Numbered from the stretch's first letter, positions 16,356-24,938 are shown. The stretch is DNA of 50,364 bases from JAHEAO01 sp041633555 (GCA_041633555.1 JBFKFZ010000020.1:1-50364), one strand, 5' to 3'. A program made the numbers and translations. Notes: a model not told the origin generated them from the sequence alone.

Positions 16356-17960
16356 ATGCGATTGACCACCAGTTTCATCGCCGGAACGGAAGAGGCCAAG
16401 GCCAACCGCGCGGCGCATCTTGATGCGCTGGCCGTGGTGTCGAAGGCGGCGGCGCTTGCTGCGGCGGGCGGCGGCGAAAAGGCGCGCGAGCGGCATGTCT
16501 CGCGGGGCAAGATGCTGCCGCGCGAGCGGGTGGCGAACCTGCTGGACGCTGGCTCGCCCTTTCTGGAATTGGGGGCAACGGCGGCGCATGGGCTTTATGA
16601 AGGCGCGGCACCTTGCGCGGGCGTCATCGCCGGGATCGGGCAGGTCAAGGGCCGGGAAGTCATGGTCGTCTGCAACGACGCCACCGTGAAGGGCGGCACC
16701 TATTATCCGTTGACGGTAAAGAAGCATCTGCGCGCGCAGGAGATCGCCGAGGAATGCGCGCTGCCCTGCATCTACTTGGTGGATTCGGGCGGCGCCAACT
16801 TACCCAATCAGGACGAGGTTTTCCCCGACCGCGACCATTTCGGTCGGATCTTCTACAATCAAGCGCGGATGTCGGCCAAGGGCATTCCGCAGATCGCCGT
16901 CGTGATGGGCTCTTGCACGGCGGGCGGCGCTTATGTGCCCGCGATGTCGGACGTGACAATCATCGTGCGGGACCAGGGAACGATCTTTCTGGCAGGACCG
17001 CCGCTGGTCAAGGCCGCGACCGGAGAGGTCGTGACGGCAGAGGATCTGGGCGGCGGCGACGTGCATACGCGGCTGTCGGGGGTTGCCGATTACCTGGCCG
17101 AGGACGATGCCCACGCCTTGGCGCTGGCGCGGCGGGCAGCAGAGCACCTCAATCGCAGCAAGCCGGCCTCGATCCGGATGCAGGCAAGCGAGGAGCCTTG
17201 CTATGACCCCGAGGAGCTTCTGGGAGTTGTCCCGGCTGGATTGCGCACGCCTTACGATATCCGAGAAATCATCGCGCGGGTGGTCGATGGCTCTCGCTTC
17301 GACGAATTCAAGCCGCGGTTCGGCGAAACGCTGGTGACGGGCTTTACCCATATCAAGGGCTGCCCAGTCGGCATCGTCGCCAACAACGGAGTGTTGTTCT
17401 CGGAAGCCGCACAGAAGGGCGCGCATTTCATCGAATTGTGCAGCCAGCGCTCTATTCCGCTGATCTTCCTGCAGAATATCACCGGCTTCATGGTCGGACG
17501 GAAATACGAGAATGAAGGCATCGCCCGGCATGGCGCTAAGATGGTGACGGCGGTGGCGACGACGTCCGTGCCGAAGATCACGATGATCGTCGGTGGTTCG
17601 TTCGGGGCCGGGAATTACGGTATGGCGGGACGGGCCTATCAGCCACGGTTCCTCTGGACCTGGCCGAATTCACGGATCTCGGTGATGGGCGGCGAGCAGG
17701 CTGCGGGCGTACTGGCAACCGTACGGCGCGACGGGATCGAGCGCGCGGGCAAGACTTGGACTGCCGAGGAGGAGGCCGAGTTCAAGCGCCCGACCATCGA
17801 GATGTTCGAGGAGCAGAGCCATCCGCTTTATGCCTCGGCGCGCCTCTGGGATGACGGCATCATCGACCCCCGCAAAACCCGCGACGTGCTGGCGCTGAGC
17901 CTTTCGGCTGCGCTCAACAGACCGATAGAGGAGACGCGCTTTGGCGTGTTCCGAATGTGA
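16356..17960 (+). CDS. mccB: 3-methylcrotonyl-CoA carboxylase, beta (carboxyltransferase) subunit
   Basis: This subunit transfers the carboxyl group from biotin to 3-methylcrotonyl-CoA, giving 3-methylglutaconyl-CoA. The 534-residue chain has the two crotonase-like halves of acyl-CoA carboxyltransferases. The N-half has KGGTYYPLTVKKHLRAQEIA, IYLVDSGGANLPNQDEVFPD and VMGSCTAGGAYVPAMSDVTI; the C-half has LIFLQNITGFMVGRKYENEG and the glycine-rich VGGSFGAGNYGMAGRAY. The combination fits MCC-beta better than propionyl-CoA carboxylase. I chose the ATG at 16356 (MRLTTSF), preceded by GGGAAGA; an in-frame ATG at 16314 adds 14 unlikely residues. The stop overlaps the macro-domain start (TGATG). Confidence 0.94.
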   Translation: MRLTTSFIAGTEEAKANRAAHLDALAVVSKAAALAAAGGGEKARERHVSRGKMLPRERVANLLDAGSPFLELGATAAHGLYEGAAPCAGVIAGIGQVKGREVMVVCNDATVKGGTYYPLTVKKHLRAQEIAEECALPCIYLVDSGGANLPNQDEVFPDRDHFGRIFYNQARMSAKGIPQIAVVMGSCTAGGAYVPAMSDVTIIVRDQGTIFLAGPPLVKAATGEVVTAEDLGGGDVHTRLSGVADYLAEDDAHALALARRAAEHLNRSKPASIRMQASEEPCYDPEELLGVVPAGLRTPYDIREIIARVVDGSRFDEFKPRFGETLVTGFTHIKGCPVGIVANNGVLFSEAAQKGAHFIELCSQRSIPLIFLQNITGFMVGRKYENEGIARHGAKMVTAVATTSVPKITMIVGGSFGAGNYGMAGRAYQPRFLWTWPNSRISVMGGEQAAGVLATVRRDGIERAGKTWTAEEEAEFKRPTIEMFEEQSHPLYASARLWDDGIIDPRKTRDVLALSLSAALNRPIEETRFGVFRM

Positions 17961-18481
17961 TGGCGCTGGACGGGCTTGAGATCGTGCAAGGCGATATCAC
18001 CAAGATGAAGGTCGATGCGATCGTGAACGCTGCGAACAGGACCCTGCTTGGCGGCGGCGGCGTGGACGGTGCGATCCACCGGGCTGCCGGGCCGAAGCTG
18101 CTGGAAGAATGCCAAACGCTCAGCGGCTGCGAAACCGGCGAGGCGAAGATCACCAAGGGTCATGACCTTCCGGCCAGCCATGTGATCCACACGGTCGGGC
18201 CGGTCTGGCGCGGCGGCGCTTCGGGGGAAGAGGCGAAGCTTGCTGACTGCTATCGGAACGCGCTGCGCCTCGCCGCAAGGCATGGCTGCAAAAGCATTGC
18301 CTTTCCGGCAGTTTCCACGGGGGCCTTTGGGTTTCCCCCGGACCGCGCTGCCGAGATTGCGGTCGAAACGGTTGCAGAAACGCTTTCCGAGGCAAGACCG
18401 GTCGGAAAGGTGTTCTTTGTTGCACTGGACTCCCGGACAGAGCGATACCTTGACGATGCGCGCAAGAGATTGGGCCTTTGA
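17960..18481 (+). CDS. Macro-domain protein (O-acetyl-ADP-ribose deacetylase-like)
   Basis: The 173-residue product is a single macro domain of the MacroD/YmdB type. IVQGDITKMKVDAIVNAANR holds the Asp-Ile that binds adenine and the catalytic Asn. LLGGGGVDGAIHRAAGPKLL has the GGGVDGAIH substrate loop, and AFPAVSTGAFGFP the diphosphate-binding loop. Such enzymes remove the acetyl from O-acetyl-ADP-ribose or ADP-ribose from proteins. It sits between mccB and mccA with TGATG overlaps at both ends (start 17958-17962, end 18479-18483), so it is translationally coupled to both carboxylase subunits. A GTG at 17957 is an alternative start. A role tied to sirtuin-type deacylation of acyl-lysines is only a guess. 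Confidence 0.93.
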   Translation: MALDGLEIVQGDITKMKVDAIVNAANRTLLGGGGVDGAIHRAAGPKLLEECQTLSGCETGEAKITKGHDLPASHVIHTVGPVWRGGASGEEAKLADCYRNALRLAARHGCKSIAFPAVSTGAFGFPPDRAAEIAVETVAETLSEARPVGKVFFVALDSRTERYLDDARKRLGL

Positions 18482-20397
18482 TGTTTGACAAGATACTCAT
18501 AGCGAACCGCGGCGAGATCGCCTGCCGGGTCATAGACAGCTGCCGCCGCATTGGCGTGGCGACCGTGGCGGTCTATTCCGATGTCGACCGGGCCGCGCGG
18601 CACGTCGCGCTGGCCGATGCCGGTGTGCATATCGGCGGCGCACTGCCCGCTGAGAGCTACCTGCGAGGGGATGCGATCATTGCCGCCGCGACGGAAACCG
18701 GGGCGCAGGCGATCCATCCCGGCTATGGTTTTCTGTCGGAGAACCCCGAATTTGTCGAAGCCGTCGAGGCGGCGGGGCTTGTCTTCATCGGACCCTCGGC
18801 CAAGGCGATCCGGGCAATGGGGCTGAAGGACGCCGCGAAGAAACTGATGGAAGAGGCGGGCGTGCCTGTCGTGCCCGGTTATCACGGTGCCGATCAGGAT
18901 GACGCCTTGCTGGCGGCAGAGGCCGAGAAGATCGGCTATCCGGTGCTTATCAAGGCGGTCGCGGGCGGCGGCGGCAAGGGAATGCGGCTGGTCGAGGCGG
19001 CCAAGGGGTTCACCGATGCGCTGGCTTCGGCCCGGGCCGAGGCGAAGGGGGCGTTCGGCAATGACGCGGTCCTGATCGAGAAATTCGTCGAGAAGCCGCG
19101 CCATATCGAGGTGCAGGTCTTCGGCGACGGCAAGGATGCGGTGCATCTGTTCGAACGGGATTGCTCGCTTCAGCGACGGCATCAGAAGGTGATCGAGGAA
19201 GCGCCGGCACCGGGCATGACGGCGGAGATGCGCGAGGCGATGGGCGCGGCTGCGGTCCGTGCCGCCGAGGCAATCGGCTACAAGGGGGCGGGGACGATCG
19301 AGTTCATCGTCGATGCCAGCGAGGGGCTCCGCTCCGACCGGTTCTGGTTCATGGAGATGAATACCCGGCTGCAGGTGGAACATCCTGTGACCGAGGCGAT
19401 AACCGGCGTCGATCTGGTGGAATGGCAATTGCGGGTGGCCTCGGGCGAGCCGCTGCCGAAGCGGCAGAAGGACCTGACGCTGACAGGCCATGCCTTCGAG
19501 GCGCGGCTTTATGCCGAAGACGTGCCAAAGGGATTCCTGCCCGCGACGGGCACGCTGACGCATCTGGAATTCGCCCACGGCGCCCGCGCCGATACTGGGG
19601 TGCGTGCCGGCGACACGATCAGCCCGTATTACGATCCGATGATCGCCAAGATCGTCGTGCATGGTTCGACACGCCAGATTGCCCTTTCGCAGCTCCGCGC
19701 GGCGATAGCTGGAACCGAGGTGGCGGGCACCGTCACCAACTTGACATTTCTGGGCAAGCTGGCCGCGGATCCGGATTTTTCCAAGGGCGATGTCGATACC
19801 GGTCTGATCGGCCGGAAGATCGGCTATTTCCAGGCCGTTGACCCCGCGCCGGGCAGGATCAAGGCGCTCGCAGCCGTGGCTGCGGCGGGTCTGAAGGGGG
19901 CCGGTGGCTTTTCGCTCTGGGCGCCGTTGGAGCGGCGAATCCAGGTGGGTGGTGATGCCCCGTTCGAGGCGGCCCTGCAGGTTTTGGGGCCGGGCCGCGC
20001 GCAGGTGACGCTCGAGGGCGAGTCTTACGAGCTGAACCGCACGCCGGACGGCTGGAGCGACGGGCGACCGGGCCGCGCCCTGCGGATCGGCGACAGCGTT
20101 GCGGTCTTTGCCGAGCAGACTTGGGTGTTCGATATTCCCGATCCGCTTGCAGTTGGCACCGCTGCCGCAACGGGTAATCTGATCGAGGCGCCGATGCCGG
20201 GCCTCGTCAAGGCAGTCTTCGCCGAACCTGGCAAATCGGTTGCCGCCGGTGACCGGCTGGCCATCCTGGAAGCGATGAAGATGGAACATACCCTGACCGC
20301 GCCGCGCGACGGCATCGTCGCAGAAGTGCTGGCCGGGGCCGGTGATCAGGTCGAGGCAGGTGCCGCGCTGGTGCGGCTGGAAGATGAGGCGGAATGA
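18481..20397 (+). CDS. mccA: 3-methylcrotonyl-CoA carboxylase, alpha (biotin carboxylase/BCCP) subunit
   Basis: The alpha subunit carboxylates biotin with ATP and bicarbonate. It begins MFDKILIANRGEIACRVIDS, the classic biotin-carboxylase start. The ATP-grasp Gly-rich loop GGGGKGMR is at about 162-169, and WFMEMNTRLQVEHPVTE holds the Mg/bicarbonate residues. A linker domain follows, and the C-terminal biotinyl domain has EAMKMEHTL with the biotin Lys at about residue 600. At 638 residues it is typical of MccA. The start overlaps the macro-domain stop by one base. It needs biotinylation, which the BirA encoded at 44386 could supply. Confidence 0.94.
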   Translation: MFDKILIANRGEIACRVIDSCRRIGVATVAVYSDVDRAARHVALADAGVHIGGALPAESYLRGDAIIAAATETGAQAIHPGYGFLSENPEFVEAVEAAGLVFIGPSAKAIRAMGLKDAAKKLMEEAGVPVVPGYHGADQDDALLAAEAEKIGYPVLIKAVAGGGGKGMRLVEAAKGFTDALASARAEAKGAFGNDAVLIEKFVEKPRHIEVQVFGDGKDAVHLFERDCSLQRRHQKVIEEAPAPGMTAEMREAMGAAAVRAAEAIGYKGAGTIEFIVDASEGLRSDRFWFMEMNTRLQVEHPVTEAITGVDLVEWQLRVASGEPLPKRQKDLTLTGHAFEARLYAEDVPKGFLPATGTLTHLEFAHGARADTGVRAGDTISPYYDPMIAKIVVHGSTRQIALSQLRAAIAGTEVAGTVTNLTFLGKLAADPDFSKGDVDTGLIGRKIGYFQAVDPAPGRIKALAAVAAAGLKGAGGFSLWAPLERRIQVGGDAPFEAALQVLGPGRAQVTLEGESYELNRTPDGWSDGRPGRALRIGDSVAVFAEQTWVFDIPDPLAVGTAAATGNLIEAPMPGLVKAVFAEPGKSVAAGDRLAILEAMKMEHTLTAPRDGIVAEVLAGAGDQVEAGAALVRLEDEAE

Positions 20398-21062
20398 TCC
20401 GGCTGCATCATTGCCACCAGACCCGGTCGATGCGGGCGCTCTGGCTCTTGAACGAACTCGGGGTGGAGTTCGAGGTCGCGGTCTACCCGTTCGACAAGAC
20501 CCTGCGCTCTGACCAGTACCTGACCGTGCATCCGGTCGGCCGGGTGCCGGCGCTGGAGATGGATGGCGAGGTGATCTGGGAGAGCGGCGCGATCACCCAG
20601 GTCCTGTGCGAACGGTTTTCCGAACGCGGGCTGGGTCGCGATGCTGGCGATCTTGACCGCGCCGACTGGCTGATCTGGCTGCATTTCGCCGAAACCGTCA
20701 GCCAGCACTCCGCGGCCCTGACCCAGCAGCATATCGCGCTATACGACGATGCCATGCGCAGCCCGATCGTGATGAAGTTGGAGGCGAAGCGGCTTGAAAA
20801 ATGCTACGCCGCCATCGAGGCGCGGCTGTCGACACCGGTCGAGAATCGCGACTACCTGCTGACATCGGGCTATTCGGCGGCCGATATCAGCGTCGGTCAA
20901 GCGGTCTACATGGCGCGGCATTTCGCGCGGATCGAACCCTTCCCGGAACTGACGAAATGGTATCAGAGGATCAGCGAGCGGCCCGCTTTCCAAGCGGCCT
21001 TGCCAGGCCAAGGCTCGGAACTGCTATATGGGCGAGACTTCTACGAGGCATGGGATGACTGA
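20394..21062 (+). CDS. Glutathione S-transferase family protein
   Basis: The 222-residue protein has an N-terminal thioredoxin-like domain: IRLHHCHQTRSMRALWLLNE at the glutathione-binding start, VHPVGRVPALEMDG with the cis-Pro, and VIWESGAITQVLCERF with the Glu-Ser pair. An all-helical C-terminal domain follows, with GYSAADISVGQAVYMARHF. It overlaps mccA by 4 bases (ATGA) and the HMG-CoA lyase start by 8 bases, so it is a fixed part of the operon. A role in handling reactive enoyl-CoA intermediates is conceivable, but nothing in the sequence shows it. It is intact, unlike the GST gene at 6921. Confidence 0.88.
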   Translation: MIRLHHCHQTRSMRALWLLNELGVEFEVAVYPFDKTLRSDQYLTVHPVGRVPALEMDGEVIWESGAITQVLCERFSERGLGRDAGDLDRADWLIWLHFAETVSQHSAALTQQHIALYDDAMRSPIVMKLEAKRLEKCYAAIEARLSTPVENRDYLLTSGYSAADISVGQAVYMARHFARIEPFPELTKWYQRISERPAFQAALPGQGSELLYGRDFYEAWDD

Positions 21063-21909
21063 GTCCGTTGAGATATTCGAAGTAGGGCCGCGCGACGGCC
21101 TGCAGAATGAAAAGGTGCAGATTCCGACGCGTGACAAGGTCGCGCTAGTCGACCTCTTGTCGCAGTCCGGGTTCCGGCGCATCGAGGTGGCCAGTTTCGT
21201 CAGCCCGAAATGGGTGCCGCAGATGGCCGATAGTGCCGAGGTGCTGGCCCGGATCACCCGTGCGCCGGGCGTGTCCTACGCAGCGCTGACGCCGAACATG
21301 CAGGGCTTTGGCCGCGCGGTCGAGGCCGGAGCTGACGAGATCGCCATTTTCGGCTCTGCCAGCGAGGGGTTCAGTCGGAAGAACATCAACTGCTCGATTG
21401 CCAAAAGCTTTGCGCGGTTCCGTCCCGTGGCGGAGGCCGCCCATGCCGCCAATCTGCGGGTCCGGGGTTATGTCTCCTGCGTCACCGATTGCCCCTATGA
21501 CGGACCCATATCGCCCGCTCAAGTGGCCGAGGTGGCGGGCGCGCTCTTTGAAATGGGCTGCTACGAGATCTCGCTGGGCGATACGATCGGCAAGGGCACG
21601 CCCGAATCCATCGGGGCCATGCTGGAGGCCGTCGTCGAGGTAATTCCCGCAGAGGAACTTGCCGGCCATTATCACGATACCGGTGGCCGTGCGCTCGACA
21701 ATATCGAGGCCTCGCTGCGGATGGGCGTGCGGGTGTTCGATGCCGCGGTCGGCGGGCTCGGCGGTTGCCCCTATGCACCGGGCGCTGCCGGCAATGTCGC
21801 GACGGAGGCCGTGAATGCGCTGCTAGAACGGCTGGGATACGAAACCGGGCTGGATGCCGCGGTGCTAGACCGCGCGGCGGCGATGGCCCGGAAGATGCGG
21901 ACAGGTTAG
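21055..21909 (+). CDS. mvaB: Hydroxymethylglutaryl-CoA lyase
   Basis: HMG-CoA lyase splits HMG-CoA into acetoacetate and acetyl-CoA, the last step of leucine breakdown. It starts with VEIFEVGPRDGLQNEKVQIP (metal- and substrate-binding Arg-Asp), followed by RIEVASFVSPKWVPQMADS, EISLGDTIGKGTPE and HYHDT (metal-binding His residues). The signature GGLGGCPYAPGAAGN at about residues 233-247 contains the catalytic Cys. Length is 284 residues. I chose the ATG at 21055, overlapping the GST stop by 8 bases; an earlier in-frame ATG at 21028 adds nine residues not seen in the family. Confidence 0.95.
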   Translation: MTESVEIFEVGPRDGLQNEKVQIPTRDKVALVDLLSQSGFRRIEVASFVSPKWVPQMADSAEVLARITRAPGVSYAALTPNMQGFGRAVEAGADEIAIFGSASEGFSRKNINCSIAKSFARFRPVAEAAHAANLRVRGYVSCVTDCPYDGPISPAQVAEVAGALFEMGCYEISLGDTIGKGTPESIGAMLEAVVEVIPAEELAGHYHDTGGRALDNIEASLRMGVRVFDAAVGGLGGCPYAPGAAGNVATEAVNALLERLGYETGLDAAVLDRAAAMARKMRTG

Positions 21910-21923
21910 GAAGGGGAAACAGG

Positions 21924-22712
21924 ATGGCTGACACGGTTCTGATCGAAACCGACGGGCGGGGCGTCGCGACATTGACGCTGAACCGGCCGGACAAGCACAA
22001 TGCTCTTTCAGCCGAGCTGATCGCGGATCTTACCGAATCGGCGCGGCGACTTGGCCGGGATCCGGCCGTGCGGGTCGTGGTTCTGACCGGGGCGGGCAAG
22101 AGCTTTTGCGCCGGGGGCGATCTGAACTGGATGAAGGCGCAGATCTCGGCCAACGGCGCAACCCGCGCTTCCGAGGCCAAGAAGCTGGCGATGATGCTGC
22201 AGGCGATGAACACGATGCCAAAACCGCTGATTGGCGCGGTGCAGGGCAACGCGCTGGGCGGCGGCATCGGAATGGCTTCGGTCTGTGACGTGGCGATTGG
22301 CGTCTCGGGGGCGAAATTCGGTCTGACCGAAACCCGGCTTGGCCTGATCCCGGCTACGATCGGCCCTTATGTCATTGCCCGGATGGGCGAGGCCCGGGCG
22401 CGTCGGGTCTTCATGTCGGCCCGTGTCTTTGAGGCCGCGGAGGCGGTCGAGCTGGGCGTTCTGGCCCGCGTCGTCGAGCCCGCTGGTCTGTCGGCGGCGG
22501 TCGAGGCCGAAGTGGAGCCATATCTCGCCTGCGCGCCTGGCGCCGTCGCTTCGGCCAAGGCGCTGGCCCGCAAGCTGGGGCCGGTTATCGACGAAGCCGT
22601 TATCGCCGAGACGATCGAAGCGCTGGTACGGATCTGGGAACAGCACGAGGCGGCCGAAGGCATCGCCGCCTTCTTCGAGAAGCGCAAACCGAAATGGGCA
22701 GAGGAGCAGTGA
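21924..22712 (+). CDS. liuC: Enoyl-CoA hydratase/isomerase, probable 3-methylglutaconyl-CoA hydratase
   Basis: This 262-residue crotonase-fold enzyme would hydrate 3-methylglutaconyl-CoA to HMG-CoA, the step between MCC and HMG-CoA lyase. Motifs are VATLTLNRPDKHNALSAELI, VVLTGAGKSFCAGGDLNWMK (first oxyanion-hole region), IGAVQGNALGGGIGMASVCD (second oxyanion Gly) and FGLTETRLGLIPATIGPYVI with the catalytic Glu position. The substrate is inferred from the operon, since hydratases of this family look alike. It starts at 21924 after GGAAGGGGAAACAGG, 14 bases downstream of the lyase gene. Longer in-frame starts overlap the lyase and are rejected. Confidence 0.87.
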   Translation: MADTVLIETDGRGVATLTLNRPDKHNALSAELIADLTESARRLGRDPAVRVVVLTGAGKSFCAGGDLNWMKAQISANGATRASEAKKLAMMLQAMNTMPKPLIGAVQGNALGGGIGMASVCDVAIGVSGAKFGLTETRLGLIPATIGPYVIARMGEARARRVFMSARVFEAAEAVELGVLARVVEPAGLSAAVEAEVEPYLACAPGAVASAKALARKLGPVIDEAVIAETIEALVRIWEQHEAAEGIAAFFEKRKPKWAEEQ

Positions 22713-23083
22713 TCGCGGCGGCGGCATATCTATATGTCGCGCTGGCCTGCCTGGCGGCCCTTTTTCAACTCGCTCTGGTTCTCGGCGCCCCGTGGGGTGC
22801 GCTGGCGCTCGGCGGGCGCTGGCAGGGGCGCCTGCCGGTCCTGATCAGGCTTTTTGCCCTGCTGCAGATCGGTGTCATCCTCGGCATGGCTTTGGTTGTC
22901 GCTGCACGCGCCGGGATCACCGCCATGGCGGCGGGGCCGGCCTGGCTGTTCTGGCCGGTTCTGGTGCTGACGGCGGCAAGTGCCATAGGCAATATCACCA
23001 CGCCGTCGCGCCCCGAGCGACTGCTCTGGGCCCCGGTCACCGTCGTGATGCTGATCGCATCGGTACTCGTTGCATTCGCTTGA
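22709..23083 (+). CDS. Small four-helix membrane protein, end of leucine operon
   Basis: The product (124 residues from GTG 22709, or 129 from ATG 22694) is almost wholly hydrophobic, with about four membrane segments: AAYLYVALACLAALFQLALV, VLIRLFALLQIGVILGMALV, AAGPAWLFWPVLVLTAA and LLWAPVTVVMLIASVLVAFA. The topology resembles small integral proteins of unknown role found in many proteobacteria. I prefer GTG at 22709 because it overlaps the hydratase stop as GTGA and has AGAGGAG just upstream; the ATG at 22694 has no such site. No catalytic motif is seen. Confidence 0.7.
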   Translation: MIAAAAYLYVALACLAALFQLALVLGAPWGALALGGRWQGRLPVLIRLFALLQIGVILGMALVVAARAGITAMAAGPAWLFWPVLVLTAASAIGNITTPSRPERLLWAPVTVVMLIASVLVAFA

Positions 23084-23239
23084 GCTTCCGACCCATTGAG
23101 AGTCGCCGATAGGAGGCCAGGATCAGGGGGGTAATGAAACGATGGAATCGCAATCGGCTTTGGTTGACCCCGACCCGGGGCAGCGGTAAACCCCAAGACG
23201 AGCCAACCACATGGGGCCGCCCAAGGAAAGGAGTCCTTC

Positions 23240-23605
23240 GTGGAAGACCTGTTACGCGAATACCTTCCCGTCATGATCTTTCTGGGCCTCGCGATCGGCC
23301 TCGGACTTGTGCTGATCCTCGCCGCCGTGGTGATCGCCGTCCGCCATCCGGACCCCGAAAAGGTGAGTGCTTATGAATGCGGTTTCAATGCCTTCGACGA
23401 TGCGCGCATGAAGTTCGACGTGCGCTTCTACCTCGTCTCGATCCTGTTCATCATCTTCGACCTCGAGGTTGCGTTCCTGTTTCCCTGGGCGGTCGCCTTC
23501 AAGGATGTCGGCATTGTCGGATTCTGGTCGATGATGGTGTTCCTTGCTGTGCTTACCGTCGGTTTCGCCTATGAATGGAAGAAGGGGGCGATGGAATGGC
23601 AATGA
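23240..23605 (+). CDS. nuoA: NADH-quinone oxidoreductase subunit A
   Basis: NuoA is a three-helix membrane subunit of complex I that sits near the quinone site. The 121 residues show YLPVMIFLGLAIGLGLVLIL, the loop HPDPEKVSAYECGFNAFDDA with the conserved Cys, MKFDVRFYLVSILFIIFDLE and the third helix with FWSMMVFLAVLTVGFAYEW. The start is GTG at 23240 with an AAGGAG site 8 bases upstream. It is the first gene of the nuo cluster. The 156-base upstream region must hold the operon promoter and contains a GC-rich stem (CCCCG-ACC-CGGGG), but no clear promoter motif was found. Confidence 0.95.
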   Translation: MEDLLREYLPVMIFLGLAIGLGLVLILAAVVIAVRHPDPEKVSAYECGFNAFDDARMKFDVRFYLVSILFIIFDLEVAFLFPWAVAFKDVGIVGFWSMMVFLAVLTVGFAYEWKKGAMEWQ

Positions 23606-24123
23606 CCGCGACCGATGTCGGTGAGGACAAGGATGTCACCACCCGCGCCCTGAATGCCGAGTTGCAGGACAAGGGATTCCTGCTGACCTCGACCGAGGAT
23701 GTGATCAACTGGGCACGCTGCGGGTCGCTTCACTGGATGACTTTTGGACTGGCCTGCTGCGCGGTCGAGATGATGCATACCTCTATGCCGCGCTATGACC
23801 TGGAGCGCTTCGGCACTGCGCCGCGTGCCAGCCCGCGCCAGTCCGACCTGATGATTGTCGCCGGCACGTTGACCAACAAGATGGCCCCGGCGCTTCGCAA
23901 GGTCTACGACCAGATGCCCGAGCCGCGCTACGTGATCTCGATGGGATCCTGTGCCAATGGCGGCGGTTATTATCATTACAGCTATTCTGTGGTGCGCGGC
24001 TGCGACCGGATCGTGCCCGTCGATATCTATGTCCCGGGCTGCCCGCCGACCGCCGAGGCGCTGCTTTACGGCATCCTGCAGTTGCAGCGCAAGATCCGGC
24101 GCACCGGCACTATCGCGAGGTAG
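23596..24123 (+). CDS. nuoB: NADH-quinone oxidoreductase subunit B (N2 cluster)
   Basis: NuoB carries the terminal 4Fe-4S cluster N2, which passes electrons to quinone. It has the tandem Cys pair in MTFGLACCAVEMMHTSMPRY, the third ligand in YVISMGSCANGGGYYHY, the fourth in IYVPGCPPTAEALLYGI and the conserved YDLERFGTAPRASPRQSDLM. Length is about 176 residues from ATG 23596, with AGAAGGGGGC upstream; ATG 23602 (ATGA overlap with the nuoA stop) and ATG 23575 are alternatives. It overlaps nuoA by about 10 bases. Confidence 0.96.
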   Translation: MAMTATDVGEDKDVTTRALNAELQDKGFLLTSTEDVINWARCGSLHWMTFGLACCAVEMMHTSMPRYDLERFGTAPRASPRQSDLMIVAGTLTNKMAPALRKVYDQMPEPRYVISMGSCANGGGYYHYSYSVVRGCDRIVPVDIYVPGCPPTAEALLYGILQLQRKIRRTGTIAR

Positions 24124-24126
24124 ACT

Positions 24127-24735
24127 ATGGATGATGCACTGAAAGAGCTTGGCACTCATCTCGAACTCAAGCGCCCCGACTGCGTGCTGAGTTGGGAAGT
24201 AGCGCACGGCGAACTGAACGTGACGGTCACGCTGGCCTCGCTGGTGCCGTTCACCGAATTCCTGAAGTCGAACGGCAATTGCCGCTTCTCGACCCTCGTT
24301 GACATCACCGCGGTGGACTATCCGGCGCGCGAACCACGCTTCGACGTCGTCTATCACTTCCTGTCGATGTACCAGAACCACCGGATCCGGGTGAAGATCG
24401 CCGTACGCGAGGATGACATGGTGCCCTCGATCATCAGCGTGCATCCCTCGGCCAATTGGTTCGAGCGCGAGGTGTTCGACATGTTCGGCATCCTCTTCTC
24501 CGGCCACCCGGATCTGCGCCGCCTGCTGACCGATTACGGCTTCCGCGGCCATCCGCTGCGCAAGGATTTTCCGACCACCGGCTATACCGAGGTGCGCTAT
24601 GACGAAGAGCAAAAGCGCGTCGTCTACGAGCCGGTCAAGTTGGTGCAGGAATACCGCCAGTTCGACTTCATGAGTCCTTGGGAGAGTGCCGAGTACATCC
24701 TGCCCGGCGACGAAAAGAAAGAGGCGACCAAATGA
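24127..24735 (+). CDS. nuoC: NADH-quinone oxidoreductase subunit C
   Basis: NuoC is a 30-kDa-type peripheral arm subunit packed against NuoD and NuoB. The family signature is in FEREVFDMFGILFSGHPDLR, then LTDYGFRGHPLRKDFPTTGY. The C-terminal RVVYEPVKLVQEYRQFDFMS is also typical. NuoC and NuoD are separate genes here, as in other alphaproteobacteria, and not fused as in E. coli. Length is 202 residues. Its stop overlaps the next small gene (ATGA at 24732-24735). Confidence 0.96.
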   Translation: MDDALKELGTHLELKRPDCVLSWEVAHGELNVTVTLASLVPFTEFLKSNGNCRFSTLVDITAVDYPAREPRFDVVYHFLSMYQNHRIRVKIAVREDDMVPSIISVHPSANWFEREVFDMFGILFSGHPDLRRLLTDYGFRGHPLRKDFPTTGYTEVRYDEEQKRVVYEPVKLVQEYRQFDFMSPWESAEYILPGDEKKEATK

Positions 24736-24938
24736 TTGGGAACTACGGAATGGGCGGTGGCGGCCTGCTCTGGTTCTTGGTTATTGCCGCGCTTCTGGTC
24801 GTCCCGTTCTGGCGCATATTGCCACGCAGCGGCATCCCGTCCTGGGCGGCACTTCTGGCGATCATCCCGCTGGGCGCGATCATCCTTCTATGGGTCGTCG
24901 CCTTCAAGGACCAGCTGGATGACCGGTCGGGCCGGTGA
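24732..24938 (+). CDS. Small two-helix membrane protein inside the nuo cluster
   Basis: The 68-residue product starts MIGNYGMGGGGLLWFLVIAA and has two hydrophobic helices (LLWFLVIAALLVVPFWRIL and AALLAIIPLGAIILLWVVAF), then a charged tail KDQLDDRSGR. Such hairpins are common among unnamed genes in alphaproteobacterial nuo loci. Start and stop are both coupled: ATGA with nuoC and TGATG with the sulfotransferase gene. This tight packing supports it as a real gene. Function unknown. Confidence 0.7.
   Translation: MIGNYGMGGGGLLWFLVIAALLVVPFWRILPRSGIPSWAALLAIIPLGAIILLWVVAFKDQLDDRSGR

Noticed and set aside
18250..20289. Very long open frame (679 codons) on the minus strand opposite mccA
   Set aside because: It is the antisense shadow of a high-GC gene with strong third-position GC bias; the translation is Arg/His/Gly-rich without domains, while the plus strand encodes an intact MccA.
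23134..23376. Plus-strand frame starting in the nuoA leader with a strong GGGGGG site
   Set aside because: It runs into nuoA in another frame, has no protein-like features, and orthologous leaders are not known to encode it.
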